Notes: a model not told the origin generated them from the letters alone. A DNA stretch of 64,000 bases from Callaeas wilsoni (GCA_013398955.1 VWPU01005319.1:33715-97714); one strand, 5' to 3'; positions 1-12,733 are shown, counted from the stretch's first letter. Translations and numbers: made by a program.

Positions 1-167
1 TACAGCTATTCTCTTATTTTTTTCTCATGTCAATAATTCTTATTTATCTCTTTCATGACTAGATTGAGCAAGGAAATACATTATATTCCTCTAATGTCTC
101 TAGTAGATTTATTTTAAGAGATATATTGGGTTGGAGTCTATAACAAATATTTGAGTTGAAATCACAT

Positions 168-545
168 AGCAGAACAAATAGTTCAGGTTGGAAGGGACAT
201 TTGGGGATCATTTAATCCAACTCTCTACTAGAAGCAGAGCTCACTTGAAAGTTACATCAGACTGTTTGGCACCTTTGCCCGAGTTTTGAATTTCTGAGGA
301 TGGAGATCCTGCAGCCTTCTGGGCAGCCCAGACTTGTGTTTCACTGCCTTCACAGGGGGTATATTTTTCTTGCATTTGTTTGCAATTTCCTTTGGTTCAG
401 CCTGAGACCATTGCCTCCTGCCTTCCTGCTGTGTATACTGAGAAAAGCCTGGTTCTGTTTTCTTCAAAACCTCAGTGTTGGTAGCTGACGACAGTAGTTG
501 GCTGCCCCTAAACCTTCTCTTCAAGGCTAAACACACATAGCTCCC
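168..545 (-). mobile_element. CR1 LINE 3' fragment, old and diverged
   Basis: On the plus strand this reads as the reverse complement of a CR1 retrotransposon 3' end. The landmark GGTTGGAAGGGAC is at about 186, followed by a phrase of the form gatcattta-atccaac, then blocks resembling the untranslated and ORF2-terminal part of CR1 (a gagttttgaatttctgaggatggaga phrase near 279-305, and cttctcttcaaggctaaac near 513). CR1 is the dominant LINE of birds, and copies are nearly always 5'-truncated, so a few hundred bases of 3' end is the expected form. The terminal 8-bp tail repeat is not preserved. The minus strand is open over 252-638, but the protein shows no intact reverse-transcriptase motif and should not be read as a gene. 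Divergence is high and the inner boundary near 545 is uncertain. Confidence 0.75.
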
Positions 546-1380
546 CCCGGCGCTGAAATTATTCAGTGTCTGCACCTCCTGGAGGTGGTGCAAAGGGTTA
601 GAGGTGAAAAAGAAAAAACTCTTCTGCTGTAATAACACTGGTTATCTTACAATCCTAAATGCAGTGCTTTTCTCCCTTAGCTACATATCTTGCTAATGCT
701 TTGCAAACAATTTCGGAAAATACCAAGTCACACGTTTCTTTGAGAAATTAAAAGTTACTGTCATAACCAAAACAGTGTCGCCTATCTCTCTTCTTCATAT
801 CAGCTACCCTTTTTATTTCAGCTTTCCATTTTGATTTTATAATTTATGTAAATTATACCCAGGACAATGGTTGTAATTTCTGAAATGCCCCAAAGTCTGT
901 AGTTTGAGGAATTCTCACTTTACAGCTGAGGAACACCCAGTTCCCAGCACAGCTCTTTGCAGATGTACATCTCTTGTAATGCATTTTGTTACTAATAAAG
1001 AACAATGTCTCTCATCTACTTGCCATTCTATAAAGACATTAGCAGCCATACAAAAACAAGAATAGGTAGGGAACAATTAAAAAGCTTTATCCCCAAATAA
1101 AAAACTCCTCCTGCAGAACTATCATTTAATTTTGAAGAGTGACTGTGCAGAGCTGAGCTGGACCACATTTGTGGGTAGCAGTAATTTCTTCTATTAGATC
1201 ATCTAGTACATTCGTAAAGTGCAATATTGTTTTTAAACCTGGTTCATGGAAGGTGGTATCTCACACAGACTGGCACATAGTGTCCAGCACATCTGTCACT
1301 TTAAACAAGACAAAATGCTCTGCATTCAAAAGAGAGCCTGTCGTTTTCCTAAACTCACCTCATCACACAGGAGGACAAAA
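546..1380. other. Unique AT-rich interval, nothing recognised
   Basis: No open frame of interest, repeat or RNA gene was recognised. Sequence near 1264-1300 (ctggcacatagtg) faintly resembles an ancient MIR-type SINE core, but too little is shared to call it. Confidence 0.5.
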
Positions 1381-2165
1381 TGGAGCATAGAATAGTTGAG
1401 GTTGTAAGGGACCTCTCTGAATATAATGTAGTCCAACATCAATGCTAATGCAGGGTCAGCTAGAGGACTGTGTCCAGTCAGAGCCTGGATATCTCCAGGG
1501 ATGGACACTCCAAAACCTCTCTAGGCAACCTGTGCCAGTGTTTGGTAACAGGTGGTAGTCTTTTTCTTATGTTAAGATGAAGTTTCATGGGTTTAAATTT
1601 GTGCCTGCTACCTCTGGTCCTGCCAGAGGGCACCACCAAAAAACGTCTCTTCATTCCTTTTCTACTCCGGCTGAAAAATTCCAGTTCTATAGTCATGAAA
1701 GGTCCTCCAGTCCCCTCAGCCCCGTTTTCACTTTTTCCTGGGTTCAGTCTGGTATGTTCTTGTCTCCCAGGTGCTGGGGAGCCCTGACCTGAACCCAGCA
1801 TTTCAGATGTGCCTCAGCAGGGCTGAGAAGAAAGGAAGGATCACCTCCCTCAACCTGCTCGTAATGTTCTACCTGCTGCACTCCAGGATACTGATGATCA
1901 TTTTTGGTATGAGGGTGCGTTTCCAGCTCATAGTCAACTTGATGAATGCTAGAACCCCCAGGTCCTTTTCTGTAGAGCTGATTTCTGGTCAGACAGCCCT
2001 CTGACTGTACTGCTTCATGGGATCACTCTCCATATGGTACAGGACTTTGCATTCCCCTTTGCTGAGTTTCATGAGGTTCCTGTCAGTCCATTTCTCCAGC
2101 CTGTTCAGGTCCCTCTGGATGGCAATGCAACCCCCTGGTGTATCAGCAACGTCTCCCAGTATTTT
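1381..2165 (-). mobile_element. CR1 LINE 3' fragment, about 0.8 kb
   Basis: This is a CR1 retrotransposon inserted on the minus strand. The plus strand starts with a CR1 tail remnant (catagaatag at about 1384), then ggttgtaagggacct (about 1399), and proceeds through typical antisense CR1 blocks. These are ctccagggatggacac (1493), ggcaacctgtgccagtg (1525), caggatactgatgatc (about 1884) and ggtccctctggatggcaatgc (about 2108). The order of the blocks matches CR1 from 3' end towards ORF2. Similarity fades after about 2165, consistent with the usual 5' truncation. Frames are broken by stops and indels, so it cannot encode a working enzyme. The tail is not a clean 8-bp repeat array, so the insertion is old. 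Confidence 0.9.
1481..1617 (-). pseudogene. CR1 ORF2 C-terminal remnant
   Basis: Translated on the minus strand, about the last 45 residues of a 107-codon open frame (1478-1801) carry the CR1 ORF2 C-terminal signature. This is a basic LNIRKRLPPVTKHW stretch followed directly by HRLPREVLECPSLE. In intact CR1 elements this lies at the extreme C-terminus of the endonuclease/reverse-transcriptase protein, just before the 3' untranslated region. Here the upstream residues of the same frame do not match, which indicates a frameshift. The catalytic reverse-transcriptase and endonuclease domains are absent, because the copy is 5'-truncated. It is a dead fragment inside the CR1 copy at 1381-2165 and gives that copy its strand. 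Confidence 0.85.
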
Positions 2166-5100
2166 TATTTCCTCTGCTCTCCCTGTGTGATCTTTGGTCC
2201 TATTTACAAGCTCCCATTCCTGATTGATTTCAAACTTTAACTGTAACCCAGAAATTTAACTGGCCTGACTATTATCCAAAAGGTTACATTCTGCCCAAAT
2301 GTTTTTAACCAGGCTGTGTTCCATCTGATGCTCTGCCTGTCTTGTTGAGCTTTTACACCTGCACCTCCCAGTGCATTTCATAGGGGATTGCATTTCTGAT
2401 TTTACTCAGACTCATTTGAGAGAGATTCTTTTCCCTAATTAATGAACCAGGAGAAAGCTACCAAGCACTCCCAAATGAAGTTATTCAATATTTTCAGTTT
2501 AAAGCAGTACTGCAAATTTTTGCTTTCCAAAATACCCCCAGCTAGTGATTTGTGGGTCTAGTTAATAAAGTAATCTTGGATTCATCGTGAACAGAATAAG
2601 GTCACAGATCTAATACTGCGGTTTTAAATAGTTTCAGACAAGATTTCCTCCCTCTGAGTGTTTTTCTGTATATCAGGTTGCTTTGACTTTCTTACCTTAC
2701 CTCCAGCATATGCCAGGGTGCAAATACTGAACATCACAAATAACTACATAGTGGCAATATTTAGTGACGAGTTTATAAATCAGTCCAGAAACTTATTTCT
2801 ACAAAAGCAATTTTTCTTCATTAACTGAGCTATTTGACATTGAGTAACCACTCACACTGTTTACTTAGTTGCTCTAATTAGTTCCCTGGAAGTATTTACC
2901 TCTCTCTACTGACTAGATGGGAAACCTAGGATCTGAACACTTAGTAATTTGAATCACACATTTAATCAGACACAAAAGATGCTCTGAGTGATGGTGGCAA
3001 CACTTTGTCTATTCAGACCCTCCGACTTTAATAGAAAGTGAAGATCTATGACATTCTGGCACTGCATTATTTTACAGGCACAGAGAATAAGCAACTGAAC
3101 TAAACATGCTAGTTATACAAAAAAGCAGTGGAACTCTGATTAATTATCTGCTTATGTACTGAATTTTACATAATACCTGCATAATCCACCGTCTGTAGAA
3201 GCAGCACTTTTTGTTCCAGTATTTAGATGTGTATGAATCTGTATGAGATGTGTAAGTTATTACCAGGTTGCGACTTCTGTCTTCATGCCTCTGCAACTCT
3301 GAGATGAAGGAATGGTAATGCAGTTCTCTCCTGAGAAGAAAACAGGAAAATATATACAAATACGATAATTTTTCTTAAATAAAGATGGAATCCTAATATT
3401 TTGGAAATACAAAAAGTGGAATTTGGTTATCAGATATTTCTTTTTAAATAGCCACAGATGGGTTGTTTTCTAACCAAATGGGATAGCAAAGCTATAATTG
3501 CGGTCAGTGACTTTTACTCACAATTCTGCACCAATCTTTTGATATTCCCTGTTCTTCTAAATTTTTTAGCAGCTGAACTTTCTTGGATAATTCTTCCTAG
3601 GACTTGTCTATGTGCAAGCTGAACAGCACACAGGGCTAGGACACGCATTAAATAGAAGCTCACTGGTAAAAATAGTTCTACTGTCAAGGACATGTTCTTT
3701 GTCCCTTATTCCTAAACAAAAAAACCAGGGATTGGTCTGTTGGGCTTTTTATGGAGGAAAAACTTTTAGCTCTTCACAAGTAATTTTACCTTTCTGCTAG
3801 TAGTTCAAGAAAATCTCAGCTAAGGAGGTTTGCTTCTCTACATTTCCATTACTGTTTGCCAGGCAACACCAGCCTTGTGGCTGATGGATATCAGATTATG
3901 TTCCAAATTGTTCTGCAAAAGAAATTGCATTTTTTAGCCTCTAAACTGTATGGAGTGTCTTCAATCCCCTTTCCCTGGGTAATAGCAAAAGTGTGGAGCT
4001 CATTCATATTTTGGACAGAGAACAAAAGAAAGCATGGTTTCACATAAAAAACCTGTACACAGTCTGTAAAAAACCTGTGAAAAACAAGTTGCCAATTTTT
4101 GTTCAGTTTCCGGTTCTCCAGTTGAAAGCAGACCCACTCTTTAACACCTCTTGCTGAAATGGTGTCAGTTGAATTTCCAGGGAGACCTTGAGGCTTTTTT
4201 ACCTCTTTTTAGAGAATAGTAAGAAATAATCTTGAGAATATTGCTTTAGTCAGCTTTTCTATTTACTTTCCCCAAACACATTTCTTAACAAGATGCTAAC
4301 AGATTTGGCCTTTCATATGCTGTTATTCCTGCAGGAGTTAAAGTCTGCAAGAACATTTACCTGAATTTGTGTGCACAGCAATTATTTCAAATTGTAAAGT
4401 TAAGACAGATTTGTTAGAGGGAGGCCAAAAATTGTATTAAAATGAAAACAACAAGCTAATGAATCTGTGTGGGCTCTTTATTGACAGTTATATGCTCTCT
4501 GTCAAGAACCATAGAGAGAAAAATAATACCTTGCACTGCAGTAATGTTTTCTGTCTTAGCACCAAGAAAAAGTTTTACAAACTTTGAACAGCAGAAATAC
4601 TCAAGTCTTCTGGCTCTGGGTAACCCAAGAGAATACAAGCTTTTCAGAGCTAGGGGTTTGTCTCTGGGAGCACTAACATCAGGTCACAGAGCTCTACTGG
4701 TTGCAAGAGATCACAGTGATATGTCTGTAGCACATGGCTTGCCACACTGGCCATGAGCTATTCTTCCCACCAGAGCCAGGAGAGGCACTTGGACAGCCTT
4801 AGGGCTGCTCTTCCTGCTGGTGTATCGCTTCCAGGAAGGAGATGATAAAGCTACTGCAGAATGTGCATGGCCACTAACAGATAAATCAGGGACAAATGCA
4901 AACTGACAGGACATCCAGCAGCTTCTGGTGGGTGGGCAAGGGGTGGTCATACCACTGGCTCTGAAACCCCAGAGGATGTCAGAGCTGCCCCCTTTTTGGG
5001 AACAGATATTCATATCTAGCTTGATTTGTTTTCTTCAATCCAGAAGAAATCTTGTTTGATTTCTTCAATGGGTATTTGGAACAGATACTCCCTTCCTTTT

Positions 5101-7338
5101 GCTTGGGCAGTTCATGGGATATTTTCTCTTTGGTGCCTGCCATTTCCATCCACTTCACAAGGCTTAAACACATGCCATGGTCCCTTGAGAAACCAGATGG
5201 AAAGCTATCTACTAGAAAGGCCATAAAAGACATATCAAATAAAGTACTCAGGGCAGTTCGCAGTAGGGGAGAGATATATCCAGAATAACAATGACTCAAA
5301 GAGGAGTTTTATAGGCAGCAGAGAAATACTTCATGAAGGGAAGAAAATGTTTACAATTATGCATGATCAATAAGCATGCCAATTTTCTACCTCATAACTT
5401 TGATCAACTCTAAAGCCAGCTTCCCCTCTAACATGTTCTCTGCAGTACATAACAAAGCCAGGTTTGTTCCACTGCAGCCAAAGTAATAGAGAGTTTCTGC
5501 ATGTGCCCATAGTAGCCTGTATTTTTGTCTCAAGAGAAATAAGAGACCTGGTGCCCAGAGCCTGTTATTTGGTTGGTATTTACCACAGAGGTGTCACTCC
5601 TGAAAGCTCAACAGGTGTTCCTTTCCACGAGTTCTCTGCCAGAACTCAAAGCCTGGTGTCACTGATGGCAGAGAAAAAGACAGGGCATGGGTCCATGCTC
5701 AGTGGGTTCTGGAGCTCCACAAAACTGACAAAGGTCGGTTTTGGTCACCTGAGGGATCCCTGAGGATCCTCAGTTTTATGAAGCTGGAGAAACCACCACT
5801 CAGCAGGTGAGGAGCCCTCAGCACCTCTGCTCCTTGGGGAAGATCCAAAGCTTTAGGGATCCCCAGAGAGGACCTGCTTGAGCCAGAGTCTTAAAGTCCC
5901 TGTCAAAGTCCTCTTCATCCTCTTTTGCTGGAAGACAAAGAGGTACCAAAAACTGTGAGGAGGTGCAGCTGGAGGCACAGCCTGTGCCCTGAAAGGTGTG
6001 AGGCTGCATCCATTCCATATCTGTTTATAACTGTATGGATTAGCTGGCAGGATCTATCCCACCAAGCAGAATTCCTTCCCTGTTTGAGAGGGATCCCAGA
6101 CATTTGTGTGCAGTGTAAAGGTGGGTGACCTCTGCTACATGCACTTTATCATCTGAAGATAGGTTGACAGACAGACAGATACATGCAGATCCCAGTTTAT
6201 ATTTATATAATGTGTAAGGAATGTTAAACAGACATTACTTATGATAAACTCAAGTTCTTTCCTGATTAAAGAGCACCAAGTTTATATTTCTCTCTGCATA
6301 TAAAATTGCAAGACATTCATTAACTAATCAGTAATCTAATCTCTTCCGGAACATCCCATAAAATTTTTCCAGTCAATTTCCAGCCAGTTACAAATTTGCT
6401 AATGTCTTCATTTTCACAGAAGTAGAAGGAGAGAGCATGTATTTTCATTATGTATTCATGGAAGACAAATTTTATACCAAACAATTGAATTTATAAGTTT
6501 AGAGGAAAAAATTTGGTTTTTTGAAAAGTAAAGCTTCACTAAGGTGATTGATCTGAATTCAAGTATTTTTCAATAAACATAAGGAAGTTAATAGTGTAGG
6601 TGATAAACATCACTGTCTATTCCAAAAATGTTCTAAATAAATGCAGTTCATCATTTTCTGCCATTGAATTAATTACTTGCAATAAAAAGACTGATTAATT
6701 CACATGACATCTTGGAGAACCAAACAGAATGATCAGGCTTGGGCCTGACCCTTCATCCGTCATCTGATCTGCCTGTAAGATTTTGTGATGGGATGTGTTC
6801 CACCTGGTTCTTAACACACTTCCTACTGCTTTGTGAGAAGGCAATTCAGCTGAAATTTCATTCATATATTTGCAAAAAGTGTGTAATAGCTTCAGATTGC
6901 CCTCCTGCTTATTCATCCCAAAAGGGCAAACAGAGGAGCAAAGAACAAGCACTCACTCGTTGGGTGGCATAATACGGACAAAAAGCCTCAATACTTTTCC
7001 CACTAAAGAAAAAGCAAGGCTAAGGGCTGGGTGAATTTGGAACAAATTAGACCTGTTTTAGGGTAGTGGGTGTAGGTCTCCAGAGCTTCTGTGGGTTTGA
7101 TTTTCTTCTCTCTTGCACCCTTTCTGTCTGGTGCTTGGATGAAGCAATACTGGTCCCCTGATATGTTTGTACCAATCACACTGGACAACAACTGCTTTTT
7201 GAGAGGAATAAACTCCAGATGTTATTTTTCTGGCTTCCCTAGTGTAATACAGCCCTAATCCTTGGATTTCATGACAAATTTTATCTTTCTTAAACACAGT
7301 ATTTTTCCAAAACTCTGTTCTGAGAGGAGACAATAATT
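2166..7338. other. Unique AT-rich interval without recognised genes
   Basis: No coding, RNA or mobile feature is supported in these 5.2 kb. Open frames reach at most 106 codons (4979-5299 minus) and 99-100 codons (5464-5763 plus, 4711-5013 minus). None has a recognisable domain, and several overlap on opposite strands, as expected by chance. A short direct repeat (two copies of aaaaaacctgt) lies at about 4045-4077. A run of gacagacagacag occurs near 6166. Confidence 0.55.
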
Positions 7339-7503
7339 TAAAGAAAAACAACCAAAAAACCAAAAAAATGCCACAAATAAACAAATAATAAACAAACAAA
7401 CAAACAAAAAAAAAAATCAGAAAACCACCACCACCAACAACAACAAAAAAAGAAGAAAAAGAAAAAAGAAAAAAAAATCAGCCAAAAAACTCCACAAAAA
7501 ACC
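7339..7503 (+). repeat. A-rich low-complexity tract with CAAA and CCA/CAA runs
   Basis: Over about 165 bases the plus strand is almost entirely A with interspersed C and G. It contains a CAAA run (about 7390-7406), an A run ending in tcag, then CCACCACCACCAACAACAACA (about 7425-7445), then AAGAAAAAG-type purine runs. This is low-complexity DNA. It could have grown from the poly(A) tail of an old retroposed copy on the plus strand, but no parent sequence is recognisable immediately upstream. The minus-strand frame that crosses it gives a hydrophobic Phe/Leu-rich peptide only because TTT and TTG codons dominate. Confidence 0.9.
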
Positions 7504-8483
7504 CTCACCTGATCCCAAACCTTACAAGAGGTTCAAAAGGCAATGATGATAGTTGTGAAAATACCGTGTAAATCTGGCTCAGTTTCAACAAGCAAGACTA
7601 GAACAAATGAGGACAACAGGTTCCGCAGTCCCTTCTTTCCTTGAAAACCTGCCCTCCTGGGATCACCCAGTTCAATTCATGACACATTGACTCAGGAATT
7701 CCTTCTCTGAAGTCAAAGGCTTTTCATGCTGTTTACTGCACTGTGAGTTTCTCAGCTGAATCTTATAATCTCGCCCACAAAGATGTTTTAAATGGAGTGA
7801 GATTTCTAATACAGCAGAGGTTATTTCTGTGTCCTTGGCTAAGCAGCAAAACATCATCCCCTGCTGCTGTGCCGTGCCACTCTGCAGGCTGACTGAGAAT
7901 CCCTGCCACAGGAGGAGGTGCACTTCACTAGCTTTTCCTGTTTACACTACACAGTATTTTGCCCAGAGGTTTAAGAAAATGTATTGTATAAAATTTTTAT
8001 GAATCCCGTTCCTTATATCTTGGGGCTTCCTGCATGTTGATAATGATCTCTGCTTATGGCCCAGTGTGGACATGGAAACATATCAGGAGCTGGCACGGTA
8101 AGCCTCTAAAGGAAATCTCGATCTGAATATAAACACCATATCTTGTTTTGTCTACAAATAATTTAAAGGTTTTTAGTGAGCACATTCTAGGCAATTAGAA
8201 AATGTGCTTTTTTACTTCCTATTGTGCAAATAAAGTGAGAAACATAACTTGCAGCTGGAATGTGGGCAAAAGGTACTTATGGATGCATTTCATGCTGAAA
8301 TATACTGTAAACGACTCTTAGTCATGTACCTTACCCTGAATTTTCTCCTTGTCCATCCTCTCTCCTCTACTTCCATATCCTCTTCCTGCAAGATCCCTTT
8401 GGATGCAAGGTGTAGCTCTTTCACTTCTATCTCCCTCAGTAACACATCAAGTAGTCTAAGAATATTAAAAATTGTGAATCTCA
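7504..8483. other. Unique interval, nothing recognised
   Basis: Only short overlapping open frames are present (83 codons at 7672-7923 minus; a 109-codon plus frame starting at 8249 runs into the adjacent LTR). No splice-bounded exon, RNA gene or repeat family was recognised. Confidence 0.5.
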
Positions 8484-8910
8484 GTGTTCTAGTTTTGGTT
8501 GGGATAAACTTAATTTTTTTCCTTGTATCTGGTGTAGTGGATGAGAATCATGTTGATACCACACCGCGTTGTCGCTGAGCAGTGCTGACCCTAAATCAAG
8601 GATATTTTCAGCTTCTCATAATTCTAGAAACAAGGCTGGGGGGGAGGGGAATCAAGAAGCTGAGGAAGGATGCAGCCAGGACACCTGACCCAAACTGGCC
8701 AAAGGGATATTCCATGCCATATAACATCATGATGATCAATAAAATTAGTGGGAGCTGGCTAAGGGGTACAAGTTCACTGCCTGGGGACTGAATAGGCGTA
8801 AGTGGGGAGCAATTCCATTGTGCATTATCTGTTTTGTGTATTCTTTTATCATAATTTTTATTATTTTCCCCATCTTTTTTGTCCTATTAAACTGCCTATA
8901 TCGCACTGGT
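8484..8910 (+). mobile_element. Solo LTR of an avian endogenous retrovirus, 3'-truncated
   Basis: The block starts with TGTTCTAGTTTTGGTTGGGA (8484) and continues through a series of phrases I recognise from a common avian LTR family. These are a ttgataccacac segment near 8554, ccctaaatcaaggat (about 8589), gcagccaggacacctgac (about 8672), caaactggccaaagggat (about 8691) and ttgtgcattatctg (about 8818). The end carries a pyrimidine/AT stretch and ATTAAA (8886-8891), a variant poly(A) signal, in the expected place. The U5 part that normally follows the poly(A) signal is absent after about 8910, so the LTR is truncated and has no terminal CA or target duplication that I can pair. No gag, pol or env sequence flanks it. 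The ERVL-versus-ERVK assignment is uncertain. Confidence 0.85.
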
Positions 8911-11900
8911 AGAAATAAGGGGGAAAAACAGATTCTGGCTTCCTCTGTCCCTCAAAGTCACACTGAACATTAAAATATGTAAAGAGGAAATATCTGAAAA
9001 TAAGAACATAGACTCCTCAACACATCAAATGTAGTCTCATCTCTTTAAAAGAATTAATGAATGATTCATCAGACTTTTATTTCAGATATTTGTAGACCTT
9101 CAATAAAAGCAAGTAGATATATAATTGAGCTGCCTGTAACAACATTAATCTTTCATTAATTTGATTTCTCCATGGATATTATATTTTTACAATACATTAC
9201 AGGGTGCCATGGGTAATTAGTCTTCCTTCACTTTAGAAGTTCTAATCTTTCAGGTGCAATTCTGCACTGAAGAATTACACAAAAACAATTACAAACTGAA
9301 AATAAATATTTGAAGTGATTCCCCAAACTAAAATGACTGGTGGCACTTTTCCTCTTTAGAGCTGCAACTGATGCTAATAATGATGACTGTGATCAATCGT
9401 GGTCTGTGCTCCCATTCCAGGTATCCAAGCTCATTACTTGGGGCTTCACCTGAACAAAGCTACTGCAGAGGGTTCCATCTGCTCCAGCAGCTCCAGCAGT
9501 TCTGCTCTAGCCCTCATCTGGGCTTTCTCATGAGAAGGTCCCTTGACTCTACTGCCCCTAGACTCCACCTGCCTCAGTTCAAGCATGGACTTACAACAAA
9601 GGTTGCCTATCAGAATGGTTCTCTTCCAGTTATATCAATTTTGGAGATAATACGATATAGGACATAAACTATCACGATTTTATGATGCTTAAGACTGAGG
9701 AAAGATGTAAATGCTGCAATAGTTGCAAACTGATTGAGATTTTGTTTTGGTTTGTTTGTAGTCAAAATTTCTTTGTCTAGAATGTCACACACATTTAAAG
9801 TTGTCATGAGTGTAATAAATGGGTAACATGCAAATATTTTTGGTAGCACAGCGGATACACTTTTTCCCCAAGAGAGAAAATTGCAATACATGAGTAAAAT
9901 TGAAGAGGGATTTTCTTGTGTGTTCATGATCTGTTCAGAGGAGTGTGGCACACCAGCTTGGACAGATGTTTCTGCAAACATTGCTTTGGTTCTGGGAGTT
10001 TGAATCAGTGGCCAGGCATTGAAGGGGTGTGGTCCTCTTCCAGAAGATGAACACATACTTGAAACAAATGCCTTGTTGAGAAGGGAGCGTGGGTGAGAAG
10101 TTGGCTCTGCTTCCACTGCAGAGAGGTGATACAGCAAGCTAGAGCTAAATGGTCAGGCAGCCTGAGCCAGCAGAGGAGGCTGTCCAGGTGCTGGGAGAAT
10201 TTTCCCACTCCTGATAAGGGAAGCTTGCCTGAACCATTGACTGTTTCAAGAGCCAAGAATCCCCTCTGGGAGAGGGTAATTACGTCTCTTACATGGATTG
10301 CATTGTTGCTAGCCACACCTTTCTTCCTCCGGAGGGATTTTCCTATGGAGCTAACCTTTTAGTTTTCCAGACTTAGCTTTCCCAGAAGTATGTACTGGGG
10401 GATTACATGTTCATTATGTGGAGGATTCATGTATTTTTACTTTAATGCTGCATACATCCAAAAATGTGATGCAGCACACATATGCCAGTCACTGATTTTT
10501 CATCAAGTTTGTCTTTCTTTATTAAGCATGAACAGATTTTTGAGTTCAGCAAGGATGCTATGAGTACCATGCTGTGTTTCAATGTAGTTGTGCAATTTCA
10601 GTTAAAAACTCATCTTCTGGGTTTTAATAGCTTTCAGTTCAGTAGAGAATATTAAGACAAAAATCAACATGCAACTTCTGCGCCTATCAAAGTATGCTGC
10701 TCTTCCAGCTGTGGCTGTCTCAAGCCTGGGAAGTGTCTTCCCCTATGCAACTGTAGGATAGGAAGCCCGAAAGTCCAATCTAACATACAGGAGAAAGGAT
10801 ACCTTTTCTCTCTCTTGGAGCAGGAATTTCTGAAGAAGCAAAAAAAGAGCTGTTATTGGGACAGTTTGAGACAAATCTTCCAAGAAATTCAAGCAGTTTT
10901 TAATTGATGTTTTATCCAAGTGTTTATCTAACTGGTCTCTATGTCTTAACATTCATCTGATATTTTCCCTACATATTATTTTCTTTCTATTCATTTTAAG
11001 TTCTGGTCGCTCTTATTCCCTATTTTTCTGCTCTAAGCTTGTTTCTCTGTGCTTTCTGTTCATCTTTGCTTCACTTTCTTCCCAAACTGAAGATGAAGGA
11101 ATCAAAGCAGTTGTCTAGAATGATACCAATGAAAAAGCATTATGACATGAAAATTTGCTTTTGAAAGATGGCTATTGGAAGATTCTTTGGAAGCTCCAGA
11201 TAAATATTACAGGAGCATTAAGGAAGCACAACTTTCCAAAGGCTGTTTTGTCTAGTAACAGGTTTTGCTGCTGGTAAAATATTTCCTTGGAGCCTAGGTA
11301 TTCAGCCCATCTGTCTTTCACTCTGGTCTCTAACAATGTCTTCCCCATTTGTCATGGGGAATTCTGTGGAGGTAAACTTTAAAACATTAGTGCCATATGA
11401 TTCAAGCAGAGGCATTCAATTTGAGGCACGATACGAAGCTGTCATACTAACACTGTATTCTCCCTGTAATGCTTCCACAGAACTTAATGATATTCATCAA
11501 CCTAAGTGGAAAAAGTTGCACTTCACATTGCATCTTTGGCTTAACATGGCCAAATGTCATAGTCCATTTGGATTTCTCAGTTTTACAGGACAATATGGTC
11601 CCTTAATTAAACTTTTATGAGTTCATTAGGAAAGAAAACAAACACATCAAACAATGGCCAAACATGTAAATTCATTATTGTTTTCTTAATTCAGAATGTT
11701 CCATAATTTGTAATTCATAACCCCTGCACATATGAGCAAAATGGTTACCTGGCTGATGGTGAAGGTGCTCACACTTCCTCCTGCATCAAGTTATGGCTGT
11801 CCCCTCTATCACACCTGGAAGCATTCTGGCTGCTCTTGGATCTGCTTCAGAAGCTTCTTGAGTGAGCTGACATGTCTCTTTCACCTTGCACATTTGGTCT

Positions 11901-12012
11901 GTACCATTTCTCTAAGTTATTGTGTTCTGAAGGAACAGACAGGCATTGAATAGGCAAGGATGATGGCTGCAGGTGACAACAGCTGTGTGACCTTTATTTT
12001 TTCCTGTCCATC
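8911..12012. other. Unique AT-rich interval without recognised genes
   Basis: There are no supported genes. The longest frame is 175 codons on the minus strand (9610-10137). It has no recognisable domain and overlaps a 103-codon minus frame in another phase. 9040-9230 is rich in ATTAAT/TTAATGA words of the homeodomain-site type, which is compatible with, but no proof of, a conserved noncoding element. Confidence 0.5.
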
Positions 12013-12017
12013 ATGTC
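12013..12017 (+). repeat. Left target-site duplication of the 12018 LTR
   Basis: ATGTC here and GTGTC at 13703-13707 flank the LTR directly and differ at one position. A 5-bp duplication is normal for retroviral integration. The match is imperfect, which fits some age. Confidence 0.6.
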
Positions 12018-12240
12018 TGTGATGGTTTTGTATAGGTTGATTTTTGGTGAGGAGGGAAGAAGGCAGCTACATTAGTAATTTTCTGTGAGGAGCTGCTAAA
12101 AGCTTCCTCTGTGCCTGGCAAAACTAATCGCTGGCTGGCTCTGAGAACAGGCACGCTGCTAAGCCAATTAGAAAAGCTGGTAACACCTCTATGATAACAC
12201 ATTTAAGGAAGGAAAAAACTGTGGGAAGTTCTCTTTCTTC

Positions 12241-12480
12241 CTCACCTCTGAGGAGTGGTGAGGGGCCTGCTGGGCCGGTGCCCTTCCCGGGGCGCAGGCC
12301 GGGCCCCTTCCCGGCGGGGTGGGGCCCTTTCTAACTTGGCCACCGGGGCCATGCCGCCAGGGACCATCGCAGAACCGCGAGCAGCCCTGGCGGCCGAGGC
12401 TGAGAGCGGCTGTGTGGCTGGGACCGTGCGGCCGGGACTGTGCGGCCGCGGCGGTGCCATGTGTTCGCTGCCATCTTAGC
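12241..12480 (+). promoter_or_regulatory. CpG-dense block in the LTR U3 region
   Basis: By hand count these 240 bases hold 21 CpG dinucleotides, against near absence in neighbouring unique DNA. The block ends in GCTGCCATCTTAG (about 12468), whose GCCATCTT core matches the YY1 consensus. An E-box CACGTG follows at about 12650 and another at about 12824. Preserved CpGs mean either a young insertion or low germline methylation. As U3 sequence it would be the enhancer/promoter of the former provirus. Present activity is not shown by sequence. Confidence 0.65.
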
Positions 12481-12733
12481 ACGGCTCGCAATGAACTTCA
12501 TTTGCTTGGCCGCTTTTAGCCAGCCATGCTGTGGACAGAAGGGTGAAAGAAACAGCAGCAGCAGTTTCTCCTTTTCAGCACCCCACATGAAGAGAGGCAC
12601 TAAATGGAGCTGACGCTGCTGTGGCCAGTGCGGCCTGTGTGGTGGGGACCACGTGACCAACAGTGAGCGGCATGGCGAGCAATTCTCCGAGGCAGAGCCC
12701 AGATGAGATCAATCTTTCAGCGCTGCAGAACTC

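Noticed and set aside
1264..1300. ctggcacatagtg resembling a MIR SINE core
   Set aside because: Too short, with no flanking MIR sequence.
9610..10137. 175-codon minus-strand open frame
   Set aside because: No domain, signal peptide or membrane pattern, overlapped by another minus frame.
12242..12660. Pro/Arg/Ala-rich open frames on both strands as a GC-rich first exon
   Set aside because: They lie wholly inside the 12018-13702 LTR and reflect its CpG-rich U3.
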